DNA of 6,881 nucleotides from Anaerolineae bacterium (lineage in GTDB: Bacteria > Chloroflexota > Anaerolineae > UBA1429). The stretch lies in the NCBI GenBank assembly GCA_016928125.1, contig JAFGLK010000117.1, forward strand, positions 1 through 6,881. The letters run 5' to 3'. The position numbers and the translations under genes are program-made. This document shows positions 1-5,876 of the stretch, piece after piece. The notes under the pieces were generated by a model. That model did not search any database. It saw only the letters and a list, made by a program, of their open reading frames with translations, and was not told the origin of the DNA. How positions within the stretch are numbered: position 1 is the stretch's first letter; each line of letters begins with the position of its first letter.

Positions 1-163
1 GCCCGACCACGTCGGTCAGGAAGATGGCGTAAAAGATCTGCCGCACCGTACCAAACGTGGCCATGCCCCAGTCGCCGCTTCCATAGATGACCTTGATCCA
101 GAGCGGCACCCTGCCGGAGACCGGCGTAGCCGCCCTGGCCGCTGTGTTGTGTGACAAAGCCAT
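1..163 (-). CDS. GPH/MelB-type sugar:cation symporter, N-terminal fragment
   Basis: This is the first 54 codons of a minus-strand gene whose remainder lies outside the left edge. It starts at the ATG complementary to 161-163, preceded by a purine-rich GGGGGAG Shine-Dalgarno about 6 nt upstream. After a polar N-terminus of about 20 residues the protein reads KVIYGSGDWGMATFGTVRQ and then IFYAIFLTDVVG. The Y-G-x-G-D-x-G pattern followed by a hydrophobic first helix ending in F-L-T-D-V-V-G is the typical opening of glycoside-pentoside-hexuronide:cation symporters (MelB-like MFS proteins of the inner membrane). The substrate cannot be read from this fragment. It is transcribed divergently from the methyltransferase gene across a 148-nt gap. 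A general MFS transporter is the alternative. Confidence 0.72.
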   Translation of the reverse strand, partial: MALSHNTAARAATPVSGRVPLWIKVIYGSGDWGMATFGTVRQIFYAIFLTDVVG

Positions 164-195
164 GAGACGCTCCCCCGTGTGCTTGTCGGCATGGT

Positions 196-201
196 AGCAT
201 A
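196..201 (-). promoter_or_regulatory. Possible -10 element for the divergent transporter gene
   Basis: On the minus strand this reads TATGCT, a fair -10 hexamer about 33 nt upstream of the transporter start codon. No convincing -35 stands at 16-18 nt, so this is a weak assignment. The gap 164-311 must hold promoters for both divergent genes, and nothing else is evident in it. Confidence 0.2.
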
Positions 202-227
202 TCGCAGCGCCCGCGGCAAGGCGCGGA

Positions 228-256
228 TTGCACATCTGACGGGCTTGCGCTAGCAT
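228..256 (+). promoter_or_regulatory. Predicted sigma-70-type promoter of the methyltransferase gene
   Basis: TTGCAC (228-233) and TAGCAT (251-256) are separated by exactly 17 nt. Each matches four of six consensus positions. The start codon at 312 would lie about 50 nt downstream of the likely transcription start. Confidence 0.4.
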
Positions 257-311
257 GCGGCTGGCCCGATAGTCCACGCTGCGATCAGAGCGGCCAACGG
301 GAGTGGATACC

Positions 312-1064
312 ATGGCTGACGATCCATTTCGAGAGCTTGCCCAACGCTACGATTGGATGCAGGCTGAGGACCCCGCCAGAATCAGCTTCTTCCGTGACCT
401 GTTCAACCGGCATGGCGTGCACACCGTGCTCGATTGCGCCTGTGGCACGGGACACGATCTCCTGATGGTCCATCGCTTGGGCCGAAAGGCCTGGGGCTCA
501 GACATCTCGGAGGCCATGCTGGAGCAGGCCCGGCGCAATCTGGAGGGTGCGGGGGTCGCGGAGGAGGTGCTGCTGCGGCGATGCGACTTTCGCGAGTTAC
601 CCGCGCAGTATGCGCAGCGCTTTGATGCCGTTCTGTGCCTGAGCACGGCCCTGCCGCAAGTGACCGATGAGACCGAGATCGTGCGGGCGCTGCGCAGCAT
701 GTTGGCGGTGCTGGCCCCCGGCGGCATCACCGTTCTGACGCAGGGCATGACCGACCGCCAGTATCACGAGCGCTCGCGGTTCGATCTCATCGTCAACACG
801 GCCGACATCTCGCGCGTCATGGTGATCGACTATGCCGAGACCGAGTGGCAGGTTCACATTCTCGATCTGACCCACTCGCAGGCCGAGCAACGTTTTGACA
901 TCGCGAGCTTTCGCTATCGGCTGCTTCTGCGCGACGACTATGCGCGGCTCCTGGAGCAGGCGGGCTATGAGGAGGTAATCTTCCACGGCGGCTGGGACGG
1001 CTCGCCGTACGACAAGGCGTCAAGTCGACGGCTAATCATTGTGGCCCGCAAGAAGAGCCGCTAG
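312..1064 (+). CDS. Class I SAM-dependent methyltransferase
   Basis: This 250-residue soluble protein has the Rossmann-type fold of class I SAM-dependent methyltransferases and should transfer a methyl group from S-adenosylmethionine to a substrate that cannot be named from sequence. Motif I is VLDCACGTGHD (residues 39-49), the SAM-binding glycine loop. It is followed by an acidic end of strand 2 (GSDIS, 62-66), then CDFRELP (91-97), RFDAVLCL (103-110, motif IV region) and LAPGGITVL (134-142, motif post-I/VI region). The overall pattern resembles small-molecule methyltransferases of the glycine/sarcosine type or methyltransferase domain 25 type, but no substrate motif is diagnostic. ATG 312 is preferred over the in-frame GTG at 303, because GGGAG (299-303) sits 8 nt before the ATG and overlaps the GTG. 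It has its own predicted promoter and is not obviously in an operon with the next gene, 123 nt away. Confidence 0.85.
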   Translation: MADDPFRELAQRYDWMQAEDPARISFFRDLFNRHGVHTVLDCACGTGHDLLMVHRLGRKAWGSDISEAMLEQARRNLEGAGVAEEVLLRRCDFRELPAQYAQRFDAVLCLSTALPQVTDETEIVRALRSMLAVLAPGGITVLTQGMTDRQYHERSRFDLIVNTADISRVMVIDYAETEWQVHILDLTHSQAEQRFDIASFRYRLLLRDDYARLLEQAGYEEVIFHGGWDGSPYDKASSRRLIIVARKKSR

Positions 1065-1104
1065 CACGGTTAGGCCCTTGCCCCTGTCTTACAGCCATCT
1101 GCTG

Positions 1105-1134
1105 TTGACAAGGGTCGCCTCGCCGATGTATGCT
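1105..1134 (+). promoter_or_regulatory. Predicted sigma-70-type promoter of the FAD oxidoreductase
   Basis: A perfect -35 TTGACA (1105-1110) is followed after 18 nt by TATGCT (1129-1134). The oxidoreductase ATG is 53 nt downstream of the -10. No clear terminator hairpin for the preceding gene is visible in 1065-1104. Confidence 0.5.
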
Positions 1135-1187
1135 CGATATGGTGTCTCACAATCATTGGCGCCGTGTCGCGGCAGAGGAGGCTACAG

Positions 1188-2417
1188 ATGGACAGCTACA
1201 CCTATGTGATTGTCGGGGGCGGGCTCGCAGGGGGACGGGCTTGTCAGGGCATCCGCCGGAACGACAAGCAGGGCTCAATTGCCCTGGTCTCCGCTGAGAC
1301 GCACCTACCCTACGAGCGACCGCCCCTCTCGAAAGGCTACTTGAGAGGCAAAGAGGGTCGTGAGAAGCTGTGGGTCAAGGATGAGGCCTACTACGCTCAG
1401 AACGGCATCGACCTGATCCTGGACATGCTGGCCGCCAGGCTCGATCCAGCGGACCACACCCTGACCTTGGGCGACGGTCGGGTGCTGGGCTATCAGAAGC
1501 TCTTGCTTGCCACGGGCGGCTCAGCATGGCGCCTACCAATTCCCGGATCCGAGCTTGAGCGTGTGTACACATTGCGCACCATCGAGGACTCGGACGCCAT
1601 CCGCGAGGCGGCGACCTCGGCCAAGCAGGCGCTGGTGATCGGCGGCAGCTTTATCGGCTGCGAGGTGAGCGCCACCCTGACCCAGATGGGGGTCGGGGTC
1701 ACGACGGTCTTTCTCGAATCGCGACCCATGGAGCGCGTGGCGCCGGAGGCCTTCAGCGCCTTGGTGCAGGCGCGCTTTGAGCGGGAGGGCATCCGCCTCT
1801 TGCCACAAACCAAGCCTCTGCGCATCGAGGGTGCGGGGCGCGCCGAGCGTGTTGCGCTCGAAAACGGCGAGACGCTGGATGTGGATCTGGTGGTGATGGG
1901 CGTGGGCATTCGGCTGAACACCGCCCTGGCCAGAGAGGCGGGCCTAGAGATGGCTGAGCGGGATGCCGTGATGGTGAATCGCCACCTGCAGACCAGCGCG
2001 CCTGATATCTACGCGGCTGGGGACATCGCCGCCTGGCCGAGCACGCAGTTCGGCCGCCTACGGGTGGAGCATTGGGATGTGGCACGCGCTCAAGGCTACC
2101 GGGCCGGCCGCAACATGGCCGGCGATATGGGCCCCTACGTGACCTTGCCCTATTTCTTCACCGATCTATTCGACATCAGCCCCGAAGTGTGGGGCGATCT
2201 GAGCGCCTGGGATACGGTGGTGCAGCGCGGCTCGACCGATGCGGGTAGCTATGCCTTCTACTACTTCTCAGAGGGGCAGCTGACGGGCGTTCTGGCTGCC
2301 GGTCGGCCCGATGCGGAGCGTGATGCCATGCAGAGCCTCGTGAGAACGCGTCCTGCCTATGAGGACGTGGCGGACAAGCTGTCGGATGAGACGGTCGAGC
2401 TGGGCGTCCTGACCTAG
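1188..2417 (+). CDS. FAD-dependent NAD(P)H oxidoreductase, ferredoxin/rubredoxin reductase type
   Basis: This 409-residue protein belongs to the pyridine nucleotide-disulfide oxidoreductase superfamily, in the branch that includes ferredoxin, rubredoxin and putidaredoxin reductases and AIF-like proteins. It should move electrons from NAD(P)H through FAD to a small iron protein or another acceptor in the cytoplasm. Visible signatures: N-terminal FAD loop YVIVGGGLAGG (residues 6-16); the branch hallmark LPYERPPLSKGYL (40-52); LLLATGGS (105-112); NAD(P)H-binding LVIGGSFIGCE (149-159); second FAD motif IYAAGDIAAW (274-283); and a C-terminal reductase domain with PYFFTDLFDISPEVWGD (about 321-337). 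It has only two cysteines (19 and 158) and no CxxC, so it is not a thioredoxin reductase or AhpF. ATG 1188 is chosen over the GTG at 1164 because GAGGAG (1175-1180) sits 7 nt upstream of it. It precedes the selenoperoxiredoxin gene on the same strand but is separated from it by a 271-nt gap with its own promoter. Confidence 0.88.
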   Translation: MDSYTYVIVGGGLAGGRACQGIRRNDKQGSIALVSAETHLPYERPPLSKGYLRGKEGREKLWVKDEAYYAQNGIDLILDMLAARLDPADHTLTLGDGRVLGYQKLLLATGGSAWRLPIPGSELERVYTLRTIEDSDAIREAATSAKQALVIGGSFIGCEVSATLTQMGVGVTTVFLESRPMERVAPEAFSALVQARFEREGIRLLPQTKPLRIEGAGRAERVALENGETLDVDLVVMGVGIRLNTALAREAGLEMAERDAVMVNRHLQTSAPDIYAAGDIAAWPSTQFGRLRVEHWDVARAQGYRAGRNMAGDMGPYVTLPYFFTDLFDISPEVWGDLSAWDTVVQRGSTDAGSYAFYYFSEGQLTGVLAAGRPDAERDAMQSLVRTRPAYEDVADKLSDETVELGVLT

Positions 2418-2456
2418 GCCATGGTAGGATGTCTCAGGAGCAGATGCTAACTCTAC

Positions 2457-2486
2457 TTGACACATGCCTTCACATGCCTCTATCAT
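2457..2486 (+). promoter_or_regulatory. Predicted strong sigma-70-type promoter of the selenoperoxiredoxin
   Basis: A perfect TTGACA (2457-2462) is followed after 18 nt by TATCAT (2481-2486), matching five of six -10 positions. Initiation would fall near 2493, leaving a 5' leader of about 200 nt. No OxyR- or PerR-like operator could be recognised by eye. Confidence 0.55.
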
Positions 2487-2688
2487 GTATATGTGCAATG
2501 CAGTGTGCTGGTTGATACCGGCATCTCGCACGAGCGGCTCGCGACGGGGCCGTGGTTTTGCATGACCGGACCGAGAGGCCGGGGGCAGCCTGAACCAGTC
2601 GAAGAGGGAAGGGAGGTGAGGGGCGGAGAAGTGTTGTGTTCTGTCCCTCGGGACACGGGTTAGTTTGCCGTACTGATAGAAAGGAGCC
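2487..2688 (+). other. Long 5' leader of the selenoperoxiredoxin mRNA
   Basis: About 200 nt lie between the predicted promoter and the peroxiredoxin start with no convincing gene. It holds a polypurine tract (2601-2630) containing GGAGGTGA (2612-2619), a perfect 8-nt match to the 16S anti-Shine-Dalgarno complement. A 10-codon frame follows, GTG 2631 to TAG 2661-2663. A small hairpin, TGTCC/GGACA with a CTCG loop (2642-2655), lies inside that frame. No known riboswitch class was recognised. The leader could be regulatory, or simply untranslated sequence. Confidence 0.35.
2681..2686 (+). promoter_or_regulatory. Ribosome binding site for the upstream peroxiredoxin start
   Basis: AAGGAG ends 2 nt before ATG 2689 and 5 nt before the in-frame ATG 2692, so 2692 is the better-spaced of the pair. 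In-frame TGA and TAG codons at 2674-2679 close the frame just upstream. Confidence 0.6.
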
Positions 2689-3402
2689 ATGATGGCCGAC
2701 GAATCGACGTCCTGTGTTGAACCTGTTGAGCAGCCGGTACAAGAGACGACATCCGCTTCCGAGGGAGGCGCAGCAGCTAGTCAAGAGGAGGCCACGATGC
2801 CAGTCGCGCGCGCAGGGGGCAAAGCCCCCGATTTTCGAGGCAACGCTTACTTTCAAGGTGGATTTACGCAGGTCGCTCTCTCCGACTATGCGGGCAAGTG
2901 GACCGTAGTCTGCTTCTATCCCGGTGATTTCACCTTTGTTTGACCGACCGAGCTGGCAGCGGTCGCTGCCCGCAAGGCTGAGTTGGATGAACTGGGCGTC
3001 CAGGTGCTGGCGATCAGCACCAACAGCCACTTTGTGCACAAGGTGTGGCAGGAGCAAGAGCTTTCCAAGATGGTGGAGGGGGGCTTTCCCTGGCCGATGG
3101 TGGCCGACACCACCGGCGCCATCGGCCGGGCGTATGGGGTCTATGATGAGGCCGGGGGCGTCGACATTCGCGGGCGCTTTATCATCGATCCCGACGGCGT
3201 CATCCAGGCCATGGAGGTGCTGACGCCCACAGTGGGCCGCAACGTGGTCGAGTTCATTCGTCAGGTCAAGGCGTACCAGCACGTGCGCGCCACGGGCGAG
3301 GTGACGCCTGCCGGCTGGCAGCCCGGCAAGCCTACCCTCAAGCCGAGCCCGGCGCTGGTTGGCAAAGTATGGGAAGTTTGGAAGGTCGAGAACGCGGGCT
3401 GA
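2689..3402 (+). CDS. Selenocysteine-containing AhpC-type peroxiredoxin (UGA 2941-2943 = Sec)
   Basis: This is a peroxiredoxin of the AhpC/TSA family, which reduces hydrogen peroxide and organic hydroperoxides in the cytoplasm. The frame is interrupted only by TGA at 2941-2943, exactly where the peroxidatic cysteine belongs: YPGDFTFV-U-PTEL, which fits the family motif PxxxTxxC with Sec for Cys. Translation past the TGA continues in the same frame as clear AhpC sequence (LGVQVLAISTNSHFVHK, RGRFIIDPDGVIQAMEV, GWQPGKPTLKPSPALVGKVW). The gene therefore has neither a frameshift nor a true stop. A bacterial SECIS hairpin follows. From ATG 2689 the product is 237 residues with Sec85. From the internal ATG 2797, which has its own GAGGAG 6 nt upstream, it is 201 residues with Sec49, closer to the usual AhpC length of about 187. 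The extra 36 residues are acidic (8 Asp/Glu, no Lys/Arg) and contain one Cys. The resolving cysteine of typical 2-Cys AhpC (VCPA) is Thr here (VTPA, Thr170 in 201-residue numbering), implying a 1-Sec mechanism with an outside reductant. Start choice is uncertain; the Sec call is strong. Confidence 0.92.
2784..2799 (+). promoter_or_regulatory. Internal ribosome binding site and alternative start of the selenoperoxiredoxin
   Basis: AGAGGAG (2784-2790) stands 6 nt before ATG 2797, which opens MPVARAGGKAPDF, a normal peroxiredoxin N-terminus. The codons between 2689 and 2797 have less G/C at third positions (about half) than the body of the neighbouring genes, which weakens the case for the longer form. 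Confidence 0.5.
2941..2979 (+). promoter_or_regulatory. Bacterial SECIS element following the Sec UGA
   Basis: Directly after UGA 2941-2943 is a perfect 6-bp stem GGCAGC (2955-2960) / GCTGCC (2965-2970), closed by the 4-nt loop GGTC (2961-2964). The apical loop begins 17 nt after the UGA and has G in its first two positions. Both properties are known requirements for SelB-dependent bacterial SECIS elements. A lower 3-bp stem AGC (2951-2953) / GCT (2977-2979) can extend it across an internal loop. The hairpin lies wholly within the coding sequence and leaves the conserved PTEL residues unchanged. Confidence 0.85.
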
Positions 3403-3424
3403 GATTCGTGGCATGGGGCCCCGG

Positions 3425-3464
3425 CTGAGGTGCCAGGCACTTTTGCTAGTGCCTGGCACCTCAG
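3425..3464 (+). repeat. Perfect 16-bp inverted repeat between selenoperoxiredoxin and glycosidase genes
   Basis: CTGAGGTGCCAGGCAC (3425-3440) and its exact reverse complement (3449-3464) flank the 8-nt loop TTTTGCTA. The RNA would be a very stable hairpin beginning 22 nt after the peroxiredoxin stop. No T-run follows, so it is not a classical intrinsic terminator, though it could stabilise the 3' end or attenuate read-through. Core sequences like GTGCCTGGCAC recur in dispersed REP-like palindromes of several bacteria; membership in such a family is inference. Confidence 0.85.
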
Positions 3465-3483
3465 GTGAAAGGATGCCGTTCTG

Positions 3484-5685
3484 ATGACCCGTTACGATGT
3501 GCGCCCTCACCACGGCGCGCCCACCCTCTTCGAGGACGACGCGCCGATCTTTCCTGCCGTGTACATGGTCTCGCGGCCCCGGCTCGATAGCGCGGGACGT
3601 GCGCAGCTCGATCCGGATCTGCAGGCCATGCGCGAGGCCGGATTCCGCCTGCTGATGATGGACATGCCGGTGCGCTTTGATCACGCCTACGATCTCGAGA
3701 CGGGTGAGTTTCCGTCTGAGCGCTTTGCGCCCCTGGGCGAGGCGCTGCGCGCCTATGCTCGGGAGGCGCCCGAGGCGCGCTGGCTGGTGCGCGTCTTCGT
3801 GGAGCCGCGAGGCGAGGACTCGGCCTGGCTGCGGGCCCACCCCGATGACTGGGAGCGACTCGAAGCCCGCGCCAAGGGCATCTACACCACGCCCTCCTTT
3901 GCATCCCAAGCCTGGCTGCAAGATGCGGGACGTTTCCTTGAGGCGCTGGTCGGCTATCTGCGTGACCAGGATCTGTATGAGCTGGTGGCGGGCTATTTGG
4001 TGTGTGCGGGCGATAGCGCCGAGTGGGTCAAGATCGGGCCGATGGAGGACTGGGCCGGCGACTACTCCCCAGCCATGCAGGTCGCTTTTCACCGTTGGCT
4101 GCGCCACAAGTACGGCACGATAGAGGCACTACGTGGCGCTTGGGGGGATGATAAGGTCTCCTTCGACGACGATCTGGTGCCCACGCCGGAGGAACAGGGC
4201 GCGACCGACCTGTTCCTGTTCAAGGACCCCTCCAAGCGCCGCCGCGCCATCGACTACTGGCAGTGCCAGGCCCATATTGTGGCCCGCGATATCGACGCTC
4301 TCTGTGGCGTGGTCAAGCGCGCCACCCAGGGGGAGCGGCTGGCCGGGGTGTTCTACGGCTATCTGCTCGAGATCATCTGGAATAATGGTTTCTTCGGACA
4401 GCGCCTGGCCGATGCCGATGTGGCCCACACCGCAGCGGCGCGCTCCGGGCATGCCGGCCTGGCCGAGGTCTTGGCTTCTCCGCACGTCGACTTTTTGTCG
4501 AGCCCCTACTCCTATGGGTGGCGGGGCATCGGCGGGGAGGGGGGCTTCATGGCACCCGTCGCCAGCGTGCGCCGCGCGGGCAAGCTCTGGATCAGCGAGG
4601 AGGACACCCGCACCCACCTGAGTCGCCCGGATGCCTATTACGGGCGCACGCACAACGCCGAAGAAACCTGCGCCGTGCTCAAGCGTCAGTGCGCCCAGAT
4701 CCTGACCCACTCTGCCGGGGGCTGGTGGTGCCAGTGGTCCGCCGGCTCGTGGGCCGATCCTCAAGTGCTCGAGACCTTCCGACGCACGCTGGAACTCGGG
4801 CGCCATCAGCTCTCGCTTCCGGATCGCGCCTCCGCTGCGGAGATCGCCGTGGTCGTGGATGCCGAGAGCTGGTTCTACCGCTCGACACTCAACAACCTGG
4901 ACATCCCCAACTGGCGCAACCGCGCCTGGGGCATGGCCCGGCTGGGCGCTCCCGTGGAGTTCGTGTTGCTCAGTGATCTACTAGCGGGCCGCGCACGGGA
5001 GTATCGCTTCTACTATATGTGGAACGTTTTCCAATGTGGCGCTCAAGAACGTGAGCAGCTCAAGGCGCTTTTGCGTCGCGACGGCAAGCTGGCCCTGTGG
5101 ATCTATGCGCCCGGTTTCGTGGGCGACGCCGACCTTTCGGCCGCATACTGCCGCGATCTTACGGGCATCCGCCTCACCTGCACCGAGCGCCAGTGGGGCG
5201 TCAACATCTTCCTGAGCAACTTCCAGCACCCCGTCACCCACAACCTGCCTACTTCAACTTTCTGGGGCACCGATACGCGCCTCGGCCCCCTCTTTACCGT
5301 GGATGACCCAGATGCTGTCACCCTGGGCACCGCCGTGATCAACCAGGGGCGCTGCGAGCCCGGTTTTGTGCTGCTCCAGAAGCAGGATTGGGCCAGCGCC
5401 TACAGCGCGGCCCCCAACCCGCCGCCGGGAGTGCTGCGCGAGCTGGCTCGTCATGCTGGTGTGCACATCTACAGCGACTCGGAGGATGTGCTCTACGCGG
5501 ACTCCAATTATGTCATGTTGCACACCGTGCGGGCCGGGCTCAAGTGGCTTCATCTTCCTCGTCCGGCGGACGTTTGGGAGGTCTACAGCCGTCGGCTGGT
5601 GGCCCGGCAGGTGACCTGCTTTGATGTCTCTATGCAGGCCGGCGCCACGCACCTCTTCTACTATGGGCCTGAACCGCTGCCCTAA
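3484..5685 (+). CDS. GH42-like glycoside hydrolase (beta-galactosidase-like family protein)
   Basis: This 733-residue protein has no signal peptide, so it probably acts on imported or small glycosides in the cytoplasm. The first 450 or so residues look like a TIM-barrel glycosidase of clan A. FHRWLRHKYGTIEALRGAWG (residues 202-221), followed by VSFDDDLVPTP, is the hallmark stretch of GH42 beta-galactosidases and relatives. Candidate catalytic acids are Glu180 (AGDSAEW) as acid/base and Glu372 or Glu373 (ISEEDTRTHLS) as nucleophile, assigned by position only. Residues of about 452-650 (EIAVVVDAESWFYRS, then LLSDLL, YYMWNVFQ, LALWIYAPGF) match the Rossmann-like trimerisation domain of GH42, and a small beta domain ends the protein. 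ATG 3484 follows AAAGGA (3468-3473) at 10 nt. No promoter is evident in the 81-nt gap, so read-through from the peroxiredoxin past the hairpin is possible. Substrate is unassigned, because the acid/base region departs from the classic GH42 Asn-Glu. Confidence 0.78.
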   Translation: MTRYDVRPHHGAPTLFEDDAPIFPAVYMVSRPRLDSAGRAQLDPDLQAMREAGFRLLMMDMPVRFDHAYDLETGEFPSERFAPLGEALRAYAREAPEARWLVRVFVEPRGEDSAWLRAHPDDWERLEARAKGIYTTPSFASQAWLQDAGRFLEALVGYLRDQDLYELVAGYLVCAGDSAEWVKIGPMEDWAGDYSPAMQVAFHRWLRHKYGTIEALRGAWGDDKVSFDDDLVPTPEEQGATDLFLFKDPSKRRRAIDYWQCQAHIVARDIDALCGVVKRATQGERLAGVFYGYLLEIIWNNGFFGQRLADADVAHTAAARSGHAGLAEVLASPHVDFLSSPYSYGWRGIGGEGGFMAPVASVRRAGKLWISEEDTRTHLSRPDAYYGRTHNAEETCAVLKRQCAQILTHSAGGWWCQWSAGSWADPQVLETFRRTLELGRHQLSLPDRASAAEIAVVVDAESWFYRSTLNNLDIPNWRNRAWGMARLGAPVEFVLLSDLLAGRAREYRFYYMWNVFQCGAQEREQLKALLRRDGKLALWIYAPGFVGDADLSAAYCRDLTGIRLTCTERQWGVNIFLSNFQHPVTHNLPTSTFWGTDTRLGPLFTVDDPDAVTLGTAVINQGRCEPGFVLLQKQDWASAYSAAPNPPPGVLRELARHAGVHIYSDSEDVLYADSNYVMLHTVRAGLKWLHLPRPADVWEVYSRRLVARQVTCFDVSMQAGATHLFYYGPEPLP

Positions 5686-5718
5686 CCAAAGGGTATGGCA
5701 CCCCGCTGCTTCGGTTCG

Positions 5719-5771
5719 ATTTTGCGTGAAGGAACACGATTGGTCTCGGGGCCATCGTGCCATTTTGCGTG
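5719..5771 (+). repeat. Pair of 10-bp direct repeats upstream of the glycyl-radical enzyme
   Basis: ATTTTGCGTG occurs at 5719-5728 and again at 5762-5771, spaced 43 nt start to start, about four helical turns. The second copy covers the predicted -35. This arrangement would suit a regulator binding two sites on the same DNA face, which is inference. Confidence 0.45.
5735..5766 (+). terminator. Weak candidate intrinsic terminator after the glycosidase
   Basis: CACGAT (5735-5740) pairs with ATCGTG (5754-5759), with two further G-C pairs across a one-base bulge and a loop of 8 nt. A short T4 run (5763-5766) follows. The stem is modest and the T-run short, and it overlaps the -35 of the next promoter, so efficiency is doubtful. 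Confidence 0.3.
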
Positions 5772-5793
5772 CTAACCTACGGCGGCGTATACT
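5765..5793 (+). promoter_or_regulatory. Predicted promoter of the glycyl-radical enzyme gene
   Basis: TTGCGT (5765-5770) and TATACT (5788-5793) are 17 nt apart, with a five-of-six -10. The -10 lies inside an imperfect dyad: CTACGG (5777-5782) with CCGTAG (5803-5808), and an inner GTAT/ATAC pair. The dyad could be an operator. The rest of the gap 5686-5876 holds only the direct repeats and the weak hairpin. Confidence 0.45.
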
Positions 5794-5876
5794 ATGGGAT
5801 ACCCGTAGGGCGTATGAACATCGTTGGGCTTTGGCTGACGTCCCGTAATTAGGAGATCGATAGGGTAGGAGACACC

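Noticed and set aside
2457..2663. Plus-strand 68-codon open frame in the leader, starting with TTG
   Set aside because: Its start codon is the -35 box itself, there is no ribosome-binding site, and the protein looks unlike any family.
2487..2688. Known riboswitch, T-box or tRNA-Sec in the leader
   Set aside because: No conserved riboswitch core, T-box sequence, tRNA T-arm or CCA end was recognisable on either strand.
2941..2943. TGA as a genuine stop, nonsense mutation or sequencing error splitting the peroxiredoxin
   Set aside because: It falls precisely on the peroxidatic Cys codon, both sides are well-conserved peroxiredoxin in one frame, and a SECIS-like hairpin follows at the right distance. 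A random nonsense change would be unlikely to meet all three.
2983..3402. Separate 139-codon gene starting at TTG 2983
   Set aside because: It is the C-terminal part of the selenoperoxiredoxin; it lacks a ribosome-binding site and the N-terminal peroxiredoxin core.
3425..3464. CRISPR repeat or insertion-sequence end
   Set aside because: There is only one hairpin unit, with no spacers, target duplication or transposase in the window.
3473..3484. Tetracodon frame ATG-CCG-TTC-TGA overlapping the glycosidase start
   Set aside because: It is short enough to arise by chance, and its only support is a shared purine run; translational coupling cannot be argued from it.
2470..4107. Long minus-strand open frame of 545 codons
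   Set aside because: It lies antisense to the peroxiredoxin and the glycosidase, shows no recognisable domains, and is explained by the GC-rich codon bias of the plus-strand genes.
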